Of a stretch of 64,000 bases of DNA, positions 38,419 to 51,210 are shown in pieces. A model generated the notes under the pieces. That model searched no databases, was not told where the DNA came from, and saw only the letters and a program-made list of their open reading frames with translations. The stretch comes from Impatiens glandulifera (taxonomy: Eukaryota; Streptophyta; Magnoliopsida; Ericales; Balsaminaceae), in contig NC_061870.1 in assembly GCF_907164915.1 (NCBI RefSeq), positions 25,891,348 to 25,955,347 on the forward strand, given 5' to 3'. The position numbers were made by a program, and so were the translations under genes. Numbering within the stretch: position 1 is the first letter of the stretch; each line of letters begins with the position of its first letter.

Positions 38419-39597
38419 ATGGTTGACGTAGACCGGAGAATGTCCGGTCTGAACCCGGCTCACGCGGCGGGTCTCCGTCGCCTTTCCGCCCGAGCTTCCG
38501 CCGCTTCTTCACCACTTCCCCTTCGAAATGGTCTTTTCTCCTTCACCTCTTTAGCAGACAAACTCATTTCTCACCTCAAAAACTCCGGCATCCCGGTTCA
38601 ACCCGGTCTGTCTGAATCAGAGTTTGCCCTAGCTGAGGCTGAATTCGGTTTTGTTTTTCCACCTGACCTTAAAGCTGTTCTCTCAGCCGCCCTTCCTGTC
38701 GGTCCGGGTTTCCCTGATTGGCGTTCTTCAGGTTCGGCTCGGCATGCTCTTCGCGCATCCATCGAACTACCCATTGCCGCCGTGTCTTTCCATATTTCAC
38801 GAAATACCCTCTGGTCTAAATCGTGGGGGCCAAGGCCGTCGGATCTAGAGAAAGCATTACGAATTGCACGATTTGCTATCAAACGGGCCCCTCTTTTGAT
38901 TCCAATTCTTAACCATTGTTATATTCCTTGTACTCCTACGTTAGCAGGGAATCCAATCTTCTTCGTAGACGAGAATCGAATCTTCTGTTGCGGATTCGAT
39001 TTATCCGATTTCTTCGACCGTGAGTCTTCCCTTTTCCAAAGCCCCGATCCTAAGTTTTTATTGAAACAAAGATCCATCAACGAGAAATCTACCAGGTCGT
39101 CAAATGTCTCCCGTCCGAGCCTAGACACCGTTTCTGGAAGCCAAAAACCGAGATGGGTAGAATTCTGGAGCGATGCCGCTACGGTTTGGCGACGGAGGAA
39201 CTCCACCAACACGTCGTCATCATCGTCCTCGCCTGACCGGATCATCGAGATGCCCCGGTTAGAGATGCCAAAATGGGTGGAAGAATATATTAATGAGATG
39301 GGTTCGGTTTTGAGAGATGGTGGATGGAAAGAATCGGACGTGGAAGAGATTGTTGATGTATCTGCATCTGGTTTCTTTGATGGAGAAATGGTGATTCTTG
39401 ATAATCAATCTGTTCTTGATGCGCTTCTGGTGAAAGCTGATCGATTTTCGGATTCTCTTCGGAAAGCCGGTTGGAGCTCCGAGGAGGTATCCGACGCTTT
39501 GGGATTTGATTTTCGGGTAGGGAAAGAGAAGAAACCGGGGAAGAAACTTTCACCGGAGGTCGTCCGGCGAATCGGAAAACTAGCTGAGTCGGTTTGA
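38419..39597 (+). CDS. SUKH/KNR4-SMI1-like plant protein
   Basis: Intronless, 392 aa, GC-rich for this region. Residues about 62-190 look like a SUKH (SMI1/KNR4) domain: [26 protein letters not shown] matches the helical entry, followed by GPGFPDWR, then the strand region [24 protein letters not shown] Ser-rich linker (260-272) leads to a second, helical part (282-392) with MPKWVEEYI and a repeated GGW/AGW motif ([28 protein letters not shown]), and a basic C-terminus. In other organisms SUKH proteins act as signalling scaffolds (yeast cell wall) or immunity proteins (bacteria); the plant family has no established role. No signal peptide or membrane segment. The ATG at 38419 is preferred: it follows the TATA box by 80 nt, and the frame upstream has only a GTG. 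Confidence 0.92.
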   Translation: MVDVDRRMSGLNPAHAAGLRRLSARASAASSPLPLRNGLFSFTSLADKLISHLKNSGIPVQPGLSESEFALAEAEFGFVFPPDLKAVLSAALPVGPGFPDWRSSGSARHALRASIELPIAAVSFHISRNTLWSKSWGPRPSDLEKALRIARFAIKRAPLLIPILNHCYIPCTPTLAGNPIFFVDENRIFCCGFDLSDFFDRESSLFQSPDPKFLLKQRSINEKSTRSSNVSRPSLDTVSGSQKPRWVEFWSDAATVWRRRNSTNTSSSSSSPDRIIEMPRLEMPKWVEEYINEMGSVLRDGGWKESDVEEIVDVSASGFFDGEMVILDNQSVLDALLVKADRFSDSLRKAGWSSEEVSDALGFDFRVGKEKKPGKKLSPEVVRRIGKLAESV

Positions 39598-41199
39598 AGT
39601 TAACATGGAATTCTCTTTATTTTTATTTTTTTTTTATTATTATTTTTTTACATTCTCGAGACATCGGGTTTGTTTTGTGTTCAAGAGTAAATTGAAATAG
39701 AGATAAGAAATTGGGAAACGGAATATTGTAGTTTGTACTTAAAAAAAAAAAAAGGTATATAAGAATTATGATTAAATTTTTATTGTACATGAATAGTAAA
39801 ATTCAATATTTTTTAAATTTTGTTTGATTTATTATTATAACTACATTTCAAATTGGGATACAAGTTATTCTACCGTATAATTTATGGTGTATTTTTGTAT
39901 TTGGAATTTATATAGATTTTTGATATAATTGTTTGGATTTTAGGATAAAAATATAATTTATCCGAATAACTTATTATTTGTTAAATAAATGGTTTAGTAA
40001 TAATTAAGATTCATATATTTTATTATAATTTATATTGTTTTTAATTAGGAATAAATTGAAATGAAAAAAATCTTTAAATAAATTACCCTAATTAATTTTA
40101 TAATATATGTAAGACAAAGATAAATGAGATGGAAACTATGCCTTACTTTTCTTGAAAGAAAATAAAATATTTATTAGTTTATTTTAAAAAAACAAATAAT
40201 AAATTTGATAATTCAAGCCTTAAGTGCTTTATTTTGTTAATTTATTGGGGGCAGCAAGGCTGAAGTGGCACACCTGCACGTGTGGAGGTCCTATTCAAGG
40301 TATATCGGGTCCCACACTCCCTATATTGGGACTATTTTATGGTTCAAATTCCAACTATTTTCATGATTCTGGGTTTCAACCTTTAAAATTTGTACAAATT
40401 GGTGCTCCGACATGCCAATTTTTATCTAAATAGAGTGTCACATATTATATATTAGTTAATTTGGAAATGCCCAAAACCCACTTTAAAAACGGATCCGAAT
40501 TAATTATGTTTAGTTTATATGTATTTATAAGTGTGATTGGTTCTTTATCTTTATCTATCTAATTGTGTTTTTCATTTTCTCTTTTTTATAACTAATATAA
40601 ATTTTATATATTATATATTTATAGGTCTTAATATATAAAGTTATACAAATAATTATCTAGTTATCGTAATCAACAAATTCATATTTAATAAGGGTTTCAA
40701 CATTATTTGTGTCTAAAAGAGTGTTTGAAAATAATATTAACTGAATTTTTTTTTTATTAAAAATAAATGTGTCAACAGTCTATATTTAATTATTAACTTA
40801 TATTTTATAACACAAATTAATATGAAAATAATATTTAAAATTAATTTTAAAAAATATCACATGATTTAAGTGATAATATTAATACTTCTAAGATAAATAT
40901 GATTTAATCTTATTTTTTAAATTAATATAAAGGTGGATAATTTGAATAAATGAGCAATATATTCTTAATATTCTCTTTAAATAAACAAGAATACAATTTT
41001 TTTTTATGCTGAACTCACTTAACATAAATAGGAATACTTATACTCGATTTTAAACTTTTAAATATAAACAACTATTTTTTATATTGCAAAAAGTATACCT
41101 ATTATTTTTCGTAATCTACCCGTAAGACTTCTCTCTCTAATATTTATGATATGTTTATGTCTTTCCTCTCTATCCAATGTGCATCTATGATACATTGTT
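39598..41199. other. intergenic, 3' flank of SUKH-like gene
   Basis: It starts with a T-rich probable 3' UTR. A small GC-richer patch at 40245-40320 (GGCACACCTGCACGTGTGGAGG, with a CACGTG core) has no recognisable coding. The rest is AT-rich. Confidence 0.45.
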
Positions 41200-43120
41200 T
41201 TTATAAGTTTCAACATCTTCATTGCCACTAGAGAAACGTCTTCAATCCAATTTATCTCTAGTTCTTTCCTTAGTCGACCCTTCTCATTATTATCAATCGA
41301 ATGTGCTCCAACAGGATAATGATAGACATAGATTTACGTGATAATATTCATGAATTAAAAGTTTCACAAATATTATTGTCTATCATGTCACACTAATATC
41401 AGCTCCTTGTTTGATTCGTTTGAGTACTCTCTAACTTGCATCAAATTGTTATAGATATGTAGATTGAGCACACCTCCAAAACAACAACTTCATGTCTTAC
41501 CCCATGTTTCCTGCTCTAGCCCAATTTGTATACCAATGGCGACAACAAAATCTATGTTCCGCATTTGGTAATAATTCAGTAACAACTCTTATGAGTCCCT
41601 AAAATTCAATAAAATTTAAAGTCATATTACAAGAAAATATACCAACATGTATACCAAGAACATACATTTTGTATGTTAGAAATTATGCTAATGTTATCTC
41701 CTTCTTTTAAATGAAGATCATGAATCAGGAGTTTAAAAAATATTCCCAACTTGTTCGGTTCTCTCCTTCCACCACAGTCCATACTATCGGGAAATTGTGA
41801 TCATTTACATCTCGACCAGCCATAAAAAGTAGCTTCCTTTGCACGCAGTCTGCAAAAAACAGCCATAAACGTCAATAATGGGCCTACAACCTTTTTTCTA
41901 ACCATTCTTACATGGATCAAAGCACACATACATTTTATGAAATTTTATTTTACCCGTAGTTTCATCTATGATAGTTTTGAGAATAAAAGTACCAATATTT
42001 CTTGATTTCAGTCTTCCAAATAATTCCAATAATTCCCTGAAGTCTTTTTCAATGTCACATTCAACCTCCGACAAAACTAGTCTTTTGGCTTTATCATTAA
42101 TACACTAGTGACATCGCAATTTAATTCCTCTCTACGAAGTTGTTGCAAGGTTTTTGTAGAAATGTCTCTTTGTGTTAAAATTCTATTGCGAAATTTCATC
42201 GCAACGTACATTGCGGAGACCAACTTATTTTTATTATCAAAATAACAACGATGCTCAAGATGATAAATTTTCTTTACAATCCACTTCTTTTTAGTATTAT
42301 CTTGCTAACAAAAAGTACCAAGAGCATCCTTTTTTGGTACACTTTGCCCTCGTTCTATAACAGTCTTGTTTAAAACATTTCAAACTAATTCTGCAATCAC
42401 AAGAATATTGGTTATAACATTTTGATCATTTTTTTGGTTTCAAGCATCATACCTACAACAAAACCTCCGTACACCATAAATAGAAGACTTGAATGATACA
42501 TTTGAACTTGATCGTCTCTTTACTTGGTGAGATATTACATCATCATCAATCTCCTCGAAATCACTTTCTTTACTACCACTCCATTTATAACTACCCATGT
42601 CACTTTCTTCAAAGTATTTAGAAATTTCATCTTCAACTTCATATTCTTCCTCACCATCATCTTCATCTTCATCTTCTATATCAACTTTCTCTTCATAGGT
42701 AGTGTCATTTTTTTCATCCCCACTTTGAACATCACATTCATCATCAACATTAGATTGGATTGGAAAATTTTCAGTGTTACATTGAAATGGAACATATTCA
42801 ATGCTTGTTTTAATATCAACACCTTCTTCAAAGTATTTTTCACAATCTACCTCTTCATCCTCTACCACTTCTTGCTCTATGTCCTCTATTAAATGTACAT
42901 CTTCAACTTGTAGTGGTATGAGTGCACTACTAGATTGAATTTCATCCATTTGCCTTAGATGGTCATCTTTTACCTCAAGATGAATATTAATGTCATGAGA
43001 TGTCTCAAATATCTTTAAGATAAGTAACAATCTTTATCATTGATAAATGGCAATAAAGGATTATTTGGTGGACGATAGCATAACCACAATGGTTCTTTTT
43101 TTCTATATCCTAATAAAATT
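41200..43120 (-). pseudogene. MULE (MuDR-type) transposase remnant
   Basis: Minus-strand frames, read from high to low coordinates, follow a plant Mutator-like transposase. First comes a PB1-like N-terminal block (PLWLCYRPPNNPLLPF..NDKD at about 43100-43030). A long open acidic segment follows (43030-42440, rich in E/D, with KYFEESDMGSYKWSG). Then a MuDR-type block (VECDIEKDFRELLELFGRLK, IKFHKMYVCFDPCKNG.KKGCRPIID, about 42070-41870), the GLIRVVTELLPNAEHRFCCRHWY block (about 41600-41530), and NNICETFNS (about 41360). Stops and frameshifts interrupt the catalytic part. Only the acidic 196-codon stretch stays open. Terminal repeats were not found. Confidence 0.85.
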
Positions 43121-46100
43121 GCAAAATCCATAACATCTTAGAGGCAAAATTTATCTAAAATTCTTATTGCCATGATATGTTCATTACCATAATGATAAAA
43201 TCGAACAAATCTAAAAAAATAAAATTATGAAACTACCAAAATGTAAATTTTAATAATGTAAATAAAAGTTAGAAATGTATATTGTTTTGGATTTTGAGAT
43301 AGTTTCTCGGGACTAAGGATTGATTTACCACCATTGGTGCCTTCTCCCTGAAACATTGGCATTTCGCATTCTTTTACCACAAACTGTTATTCCGATTATT
43401 AAAAATAATAAGAGAACATAAGCTGAAAATAAGTAATTAATAAAGGGAACATGCAAACAATAAAACTCAGACATATTGAAAGCGGGTAATTGATCACGTG
43501 CTTTAGACATCAATATATTTATATAATTCCTTAGTCAGCTAAAGAAATTTGAGAACATAAATAAATAAAGGTCGACATTAATTTCAGTTATGACATAAAA
43601 AGAAAAAGGAGGATAAAACATACAAAGAGTTGTATTACTGTTTATTTATACAAAATATTCATTCACGAACATCCTCTGTTCCTCGTAGCAATCTAAGAGC
43701 TTGTTTAATGTAGGTTAATTATGTTGGATATAATCAAGATATTATATGAACATTCGATTTTTTTAATTCAAATAAATAAATTCACTCAAACTAATTAAGC
43801 TACATGTTTGAAAATTAGAGATATCATAAAGGTAACCTAATACCTTAATAAAATATTTTTTTTTATTATTTACAACTTAAGTGAGAAGTATGATAATCTT
43901 ACAATGTACGTGTAGGTTTGAAAATTAAACATAATTAGGATAAGCTAATAACAATAAAAAAATATAATTATAGTTGCTCGCAACCTTAATGTATGAGTTT
44001 GAAAATTAAAACATAACACTAACTCATTGCATAAATTGAAAACATGAAACATAATAAATTAAATTGTTAATTAATAATGTACTTAATTATTCAAATCATT
44101 AATTTTTACATCAAACTGTGTTAGTCTAACAATCATTTAAAAGATATCTGATTTATTTAAAGAACAAAAAAATGTTAGTAGGAGCAAAACATACCTATTG
44201 TAACACAAGGTTAAAACTCCCAAAATTCTTTCCATTTGAACGAGCAATAAATTAGTTTTCTCGTTATTAATTAATAACGTATTTAATATATTAAGTTATG
44301 TGTGAGTCGGGTTTCACATTGTTTAACTGATCCAGATACGTTTACATATCTATTAACGTTTAATATTTACAGAAACTCAGAAGGAATAGAAACACACTTC
44401 CGTCATTTCTATTTTGAAAATAGTCCCGATGAAAACTCAAGTATCATACATCAAATACTATATTATTGAATTATTTTCTTTTTTCATTTGAAATTCTTTT
44501 TATATATATATATATATATATATATCCACTAGGGTATTGAAAGTGAAACGACGAAAGGAAGGTGAAAGTGGGGAGCGGGGAAGATCATTTGGTTGCTTTA
44601 TGTGTAAGCATTTGATTTTGGTCCCTACCAAGCTACCTACCCATATATATAATATAAACTTATCTTCATAAATTATTATTACTTATAAATATCATTTGAA
44701 TGGGATAATAGAATAAAATGATATTATTAATTATTGTACGTACTCCTCCTCTGCACAAAAGTGAACAACACTCTATTCTTTTCACACATATACACCAAAA
44801 ACAAGAGATTTACTACTGTGACTCACTGACACCAAAATTATCGTTGAGCTTTTTTTAGACAAAACTCCGAGGTGATCCTGTTTGTCCAAAACAAAAAAGA
44901 AAGGGGAAATTTTACACGCCTTCCTTCAACAGCCTATCGAATAGCTAGCTGTAATTTAAGTATGTATGAGCCTATCTATCTGAAAAACTTGCTGCCTGAT
45001 TAAATAATTAAATAAACATAGATGCTTTAAACATATATAAATAGTATTAATAATAATTGAAATTTGATTAGGTAAATAATAACAAATATTGGTTTGAGGT
45101 ATGAAAAGTTAAGTTATATGGTGTAAATATTTTAATAGTATTAAAAAATATAAAACTCATTAAATAATTTGATAAGAAGGGTTTCTAAAAGATAAAGTTT
45201 AGGTTAATTCACACTTTTAATTTTATTGAATTGAAGTGAGTGTCATGAGATCGATAGGGCTCATACTAACCTTTTATATTAAAAAAAGTTAAAAATTAAA
45301 AAAAATTAATAAATAAATTGATAAAATTATTATTAAAAGAATTTGAATTATGTTAAGTAAATCTTACCTAACAATGACTAAATAATTTGGTTCTTAAATC
45401 CAGCTGGAATTTATTTATATATATAGTTCATAAGTTATTTTTTTTCTTCTTTCAAAATTCCTTTCTCAGATCCCATATATACAAAATCTCTTTCATTTTA
45501 AAATGGAAATTAAGTTTAAATAATAAAAGTGATGTATAAGAGATTAAATATTATGGATTTAGTTTTTATTTAAAAAGTCTTATATTAAGGTGGAGTTCAT
45601 ATCTGTGAGGTTATCATAGCTTTCAACACTAATTTTTATTTCTATTTTTGTAATACATGGTTAGTATGATTATCTTAAATATATTTAATTAGGGATGATA
45701 TTTAATGTTTAGTTTCAGCTGAACACTTAAAAAATATATATATAATGTAAATTTATATCAGGCTTTTGTACCCTTCATACTAATATTCACCATATCTTAT
45801 TCTCTCAACCTCTCATTTACTTATTTATATTCTTATGAAATTTATACATTATTAGCTGTGGTTATATGAACATAGTAGTGACTAGTGAGCTTTAAATTAA
45901 AGTAAAACTTGGTCTTGCAAATCATAAACCCTAAACACAATCATCATGTGTATCAAAGGAAAGGAAAGGAAAGGAAAGTACATCCAATTGAGAAAGCTAT
46001 AGATAGATAGATTGAATGAGTCAAGTCAATGTTATATTCTTTCATCTCTGTAAATTGGCCCTATATCCATCCAAAAGATATCCTTTTACCATTCAAACTA

Positions 46101-46718
46101 ATATTCACCCTCTCATTTATTATTTATTTATTTTATTAATGATTCCTCATTCATTTTATTTTTTGTTTTATCAATGATTTATATATATTGTAATATAAAG
46201 ATGTGTAAGAGTGTGTTTAAGTATAATGAAATTGGAATTAAAATTAAAGGTACTGTTTAATAATCATGAAATTGGAATTAAAATTAAGGGTACAAAATTA
46301 ATTCTTAGGTTTAATAGACTACATTTGATATTAAGAATTTAGAATGGTAATTCAAACTAATATGATTTTATTATTATTAATTTCACTACATTTACTTTGA
46401 AATTGTAATTTTAATTTTAATATTTATTTTTTCTGTATTTTTTAAATAAAATATCTTATTATTTTATATTTATAATACAATTAACAGATTGAATGAAATT
46501 TTTTTTTAATTTAGAAAGTTTAAACGTCAAACCGATCTTTTTTTTTTATTTAATAAGTTAACATTTTGAGCTGATATGTTATTTTTAATTTAAGAAATTG
46601 TTGAACCGATATTTTGTTTTTCTTGAATTTAGAAAGTTAAAGGTAGAACTAATATATTTTTTTAATTTAGAAAGTTAACATGTCGAACACTCTCAACACA
46701 TTTATAATCCTATAAATA

Positions 46719-46765
<47 letters not shown>

Positions 46766-48229
46766 ATTAATTTTATTATATATTTTTTCAAATATAAAAA
46801 TTTAATTATAGTTCAAAGACAATCCTGGTGGAATTTCAATACCAAATTCAATTCTAATTCTAGTAAACCAAACATACTTTAATATAAGTGTTTTTAAATG
46901 ATAGTAAAATATATTATTGATGATGAGATAACAACCAAACTTAAAACAAGTTTTTTCTAAAATAAAATAAAATATTTTAAGTAAAATTGTTAATTTTATT
47001 TTGTTATGGTCACCTAACATTTTTCTGGTAGATATGTAACAAATAACAATCATTGGAAGTTTGGTTCAACTTATTTTATTCTCTACTCTATGTTAATATA
47101 TCTTTTTCTTTCAAAAATTCTATCTATATCACATATAAATTTAATATAAAATTGATTTGTATAGAAATTAATTCATTTCATTGTTAACAAAAACAACAAT
47201 TATTGGGATTTTTTTTTAAATAATAATTTGTAACGTCTAATATATTTAAAATAAAATGGAGGGAATCTTGTGATATAAAAGGAAAATGAAGGAGCAGCTG
47301 TAACATGTCATCTAGTAGTTGGTAGTTGGTTGTTGGAAGGGCCCAAATCATACTGGGCCCAAGTGAAATCAAGCTAAATTTGCTATATTTAGTCTCATAT
47401 TTCTATAAAAAAAAAAAAATCAAAAAATCACATTTAATTATATTTTGAAATGGAACAAACAATATATATAATATTACATTAATTTCTTGTTTATAATTCA
47501 AACCCATGAAATATCAAATAAAGAATGACCATATTTATTAGTTTGTTTATTTGCCTCCACTTACAAAAAAACACATATCCATTATCTATACGAAAATTGA
47601 ATATTTTCAGCGATATTTCATCTAGTACTTGAACCGGCCAACACCTACATTATTTTGGTTTGAATTTATCGATTTGTTTTAAACTTGAGAGTGGGGTGAT
47701 ATTAGTTTCTATTAGATATTTGATATTTGGTAAAGAGCATCCTAAGAAGATATCCCTCTATTATTCATACATGATACATCAAATAGTAGGGTATGTTTCT
47801 TGTTTTATTTTGTCAAATCTGCTCCCCACGAAATTGAGAAGCAAATTTTAGCCATAAAACATTATCCTAAACAAATTAAACAAGCCAAAATGTTTGTTTG
47901 AGGTAACGTTGATCATTGTCCAGTCATTTGCACACACACATCCATTATATATACACACCAATGACGATATGTAAAAATAGTTGAGAAAACATCGAAAAGA
48001 TATCAAAAAACTAACAAAAATTGAACAATAAGAAATTAAACTCTCGCAAATGTATTGTGGACATCTTAGAGGGTCTCGAATTTCACTAGAATCGGTGAAC
48101 CCATTTCTTTTGACCCAATTTTATTTTATGTTGTTTTAGCTCCTTCATAACATGTATTCTATATTAGTGTTCATTTAGTTTAATATTTTTGTAGTTCTTA
48201 AAAAAGAAAGTTATTTAAGTGTATCTTAT
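43121..48229. other. gene-free region with small repeats
   Basis: No gene supported. At 46205-46300 a segment TGAAATTGGAATTAAAATTAA occurs twice in tandem. AATTCTAATTCTAGTAAACC near 46850 may be the opposite arm of a MITE of about 660 bp. At 46490-46690 four imperfect copies of a roughly 55-bp unit (AATTTAGAAAGTTAA..GAACCGAT) run in tandem. A (TA)n run lies at about 46722-46760. A GC-richer patch at 47325-47370 has two GGGCCCAA sites. Confidence 0.45.
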
Positions 48230-49130
48230 TTAGGTGTGTAGGTTGCTTATAATAGTATATAATATAATGGGTTAGAAAATAAAGAAAAAGGTTGTAATAA
48301 ATATTATATACAATGAGATGGTGTAATATATATAATATTACATAAACTTATAAAAATATTAATATAATAATATAATATAATAATATTATCATAATATTAT
48401 AATATTGTGATAATATCTTATAAATATATTATTTTATATTATAACATCGCTTCTCAAATTCAAAAGATAAAAATGATTTAAATAACTTGAGTTTGAAGAT
48501 GAGACTGTAAAATGTTGTTGTTATATATTTTAAGTTTGATAAACTCGTGAGTGTTGAGATCTATCAAACGACGTGATAACAGTGTGTTGTGTAAAATAAA
48601 TGAAACAAGTAAAGTAGAATTCCTAGGATATTAAATATTGGGTGAAACAACAACCGAAAAAAAAAATCTAAAATTACTCGTGAGTCTTTAGTCCATCTAA
48701 CAATAGGATAACAATGTGTTTGCCTAAAAGAAAATCAAAAAAAAAAAAAAACATGAGAATAGAATATTGAATAAAACAACAATGTTATAATCAACTCTGT
48801 TGAAGAACATAACATTAAAAAGAAAATCTAAAAGAAATAATTAAAAATTATAATTAAAAAAAATATATAGTAATAAATTTAAGAGAACCCTCTATCAATA
48901 TGTATTGTAGAGTATCCATTAATGGAAGTCGTGGAACACTATGACTTGGATACTCAAAAACAAAAACAAAAACAAAATTCTTATACCATATTAAAATAAA
49001 AATAGAACTATATTGAATGTTTTATAGAGAATTACATGATTTGAGTCTAATATATAAAATTAAATAAGCTTATAAGAAAACTAATTATATATTATAATTT
49101 TGTAATAATATTTTACTAATATAAAATATG
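48230..49130 (-). mobile_element. TRIM-like LTR element, decayed copy C
   Basis: Minus-oriented. LTR remnant at about 48230-48446 (ends ATAACA; contains ATTGTGATAATATCTTA). A PPT-like CTTCTCAAATTCAA follows (48447 on). The internal region shares TGGGTGAAACAACAACCGAA and ACTCGTGAGTCTT with the element at 63.3 kb. A PBS remnant TTCTTATACCA lies at 48978-48987, and the second LTR runs to about 49130. No coding capacity. It is more diverged than the pair at 61.6-64.0 kb. Confidence 0.72.
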
Positions 49131-49555
49131 GATGATTCACATAACTTAAAGAGACATGTGTTAACAAATTAGTTAACATCCATTTATTAACCAAATTAAG
49201 ATTTCAAGATAATGTAAGAAGTGCATGTCTTTGATAAGTTAAGAAATTAGAATGAGACTTTATATTTATTTTTCATTGAACACACCTAGATTAAGTTTGG
49301 AGGTTACATAAATAAGTTATTGAATTAGCCTCTCACATGAATTAGTCTAGGTATAGGCAACAAAAATACACTAAATGTCAAATATTTGGAAAAACAAAGT
49401 TTAGGATAAAAACTCATAGAACAAAGATAGTTTGATGACAAATTTTGGTATATTTTGGAAAAATAAAATTTGTTTGAATGTTGAAAAGAGGGTAATGGTC
49501 ATATGACTACGACCCATCATTTCTCAATATGAAGCTATGCATGTTCGGGTCTTAA
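49131..49555. other. AT-rich intergenic
   Basis: Nothing recognised between the TRIM-like copy and the foldback element. Confidence 0.5.
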
Positions 49556-49566
49556 ATGTATGGAGG

Positions 49567-50516
49567 GATAGTTTCCCAAAATAACCTTGTTTGGCGTTCA
49601 CTTTCCCAAACTAACCTAGTTTGTTTATTCATTCCCAAACTAACCTAGTTTACTATTCAAATTTAATTTTTTTTATTTATTTATTCTTTTTACATTTAAA
49701 ATTCATTATATATAAAACTAAATTATTTATATTTTGATATATAATTTAAATTGTTATTTTTTATAAATTTGATTATTTATATTTTAATATATATATATAT
49801 ATATATATATTTACATTTTAATTATTATTTATATATATAATAAATATTCCCTTTTAACATTCTAATAAATTTATTAATTGATAAATACTAATAAATTTAA
49901 AATATTTTAATTATAATAATATAATAATTATATATTCATAAAAACGTTTTTAAATTTATCAATTATTTATTAAATATAATAACATTTTTAATTAATATTT
50001 TAACCCTAGAAATATGGTAATCTTTTTATTATATTTAATAAATAATTGATAAATTTAAAAACGCTAATATTTAATTATTATATTGTTATGGTTAAAATAT
50101 TTTAAATTTATTAGAATCCAACAATTATTTATTAGAATAATTTAATATTTATTACACTATATAAATAATAATTGAAATGTAAATATATATATATATATAT
50201 TAAAATACAAATAATTAAATTTATAAAAAAATAATTATATTTAAATTATATATCAAAATATAAATAATCTAATTTATAAAAATAATAATTTAAAACATAT
50301 ATCAAAATATAAATAATTTAGTTTATATAAATAATAATTTAAAATATATATCAAAATATAAACTTTATATATAATAAATTTTAAATGTAAAAGAAATAAA
50401 AATAAATAAATAAAACTAAGTTTGAATAGTAAACTAGGTTAGTTTGGGAATGAATGAACAAACTAGGTTAGTTTGGGAAAGTGAACGCCAAACAAGGTTA
50501 CTTTGGGAAACAGTTC
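49567..50516. mobile_element. 950-bp foldback element (probable MULE-type MITE)
   Basis: The two halves are reverse complements of each other almost to the centre, near 50010-50035. Termini read GATAGTTTCCCAAAATAACC on the left and GAACTGTTTCCCAAAGTAAC on the minus strand from the right. The outer 100 bp carry three direct copies of TTCCCAAAnTAACC. The element is flanked by an 11-bp duplication ATGTATGGAGG (49556-49566 and 50517-50527), longer than hAT and Harbinger targets and closest to Mutator-like (9-11 bp). No coding capacity. The right arm is slightly longer owing to an internal duplication. Confidence 0.88.
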
Positions 50517-50686
50517 ATGTATGGAGGCCCCTTGGGTTTACATGTTTATATATGAAGAGAAAAAAGGGGACAATGCCAACCCCACATGAAATTTCATTTG
50601 AAATTTAATAAGGATTTTGGGGATCTCACCTTTCATACTATCACAAATTTATACTTAATTTGAAAACAACTTTTGTATCATGATTA

Positions 50687-50947
50687 GGCCGTGTTCGGTT
50701 AGGATTTTTCAAATAATCTAACACACTCGAACATTTTTTCACTTTCTCCCTCATCAATCACATCACTCAATTAATTATCTAAAATACTAAAATATTCTCT
50801 ATTTTAAATTATTATTTATTATTTATTATTATATATCAATACCCTTTAAGTAATTTTATCAAAAATATTTTCACATACTCAAAATCATCACCAATCATTA
50901 TTTATTTTCCCCGCTAAATTATTATAATAACCCAATCAAACAATGCC
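50687..50947. mobile_element. Tourist/PIF-Harbinger-like MITE
   Basis: 261 bp with ends GGCCGTGTTCGG and, on the minus strand, GGCATTGTTTGATTGGG. Flanks are TTA on the left and TAA on the right, so the target duplication is imperfect. The body matches the MITE at 28111-28374. Confidence 0.65.
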
Positions 50948-51210
50948 TAAGAATATGTACATTTCAAAACTGAATTTATTCATATATTTAATGATTTCTC
51001 TTACGAAAATAGACCATCTACCTATTATGTAGATAGCAAATTATAGATTGGAATGTTGATTTCTTAAGGCTTGTTTGTTTGAGAAAAATTAACATAGATG
51101 TATACATCCTTTGGTAAACCTCTTTGATCCTTGACAAATTTCGGTCCAATGATGAAGCTACATTTATTTTGTATATATAGAGGCGAATACATTGGACCTG
51201 AATTTTGTTA

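Noticed and set aside
38598..39553. Minus-strand frames opposite the SUKH-like gene
   Set aside because: Antisense shadows of a GC-rich coding exon.
42524..42892. A membrane-like plus-strand protein rich in Phe and Ile
   Set aside because: It is the complement of the acidic E/D-rich MULE frame; GAA/GAT-rich sequence always reads as F/I on the other strand.
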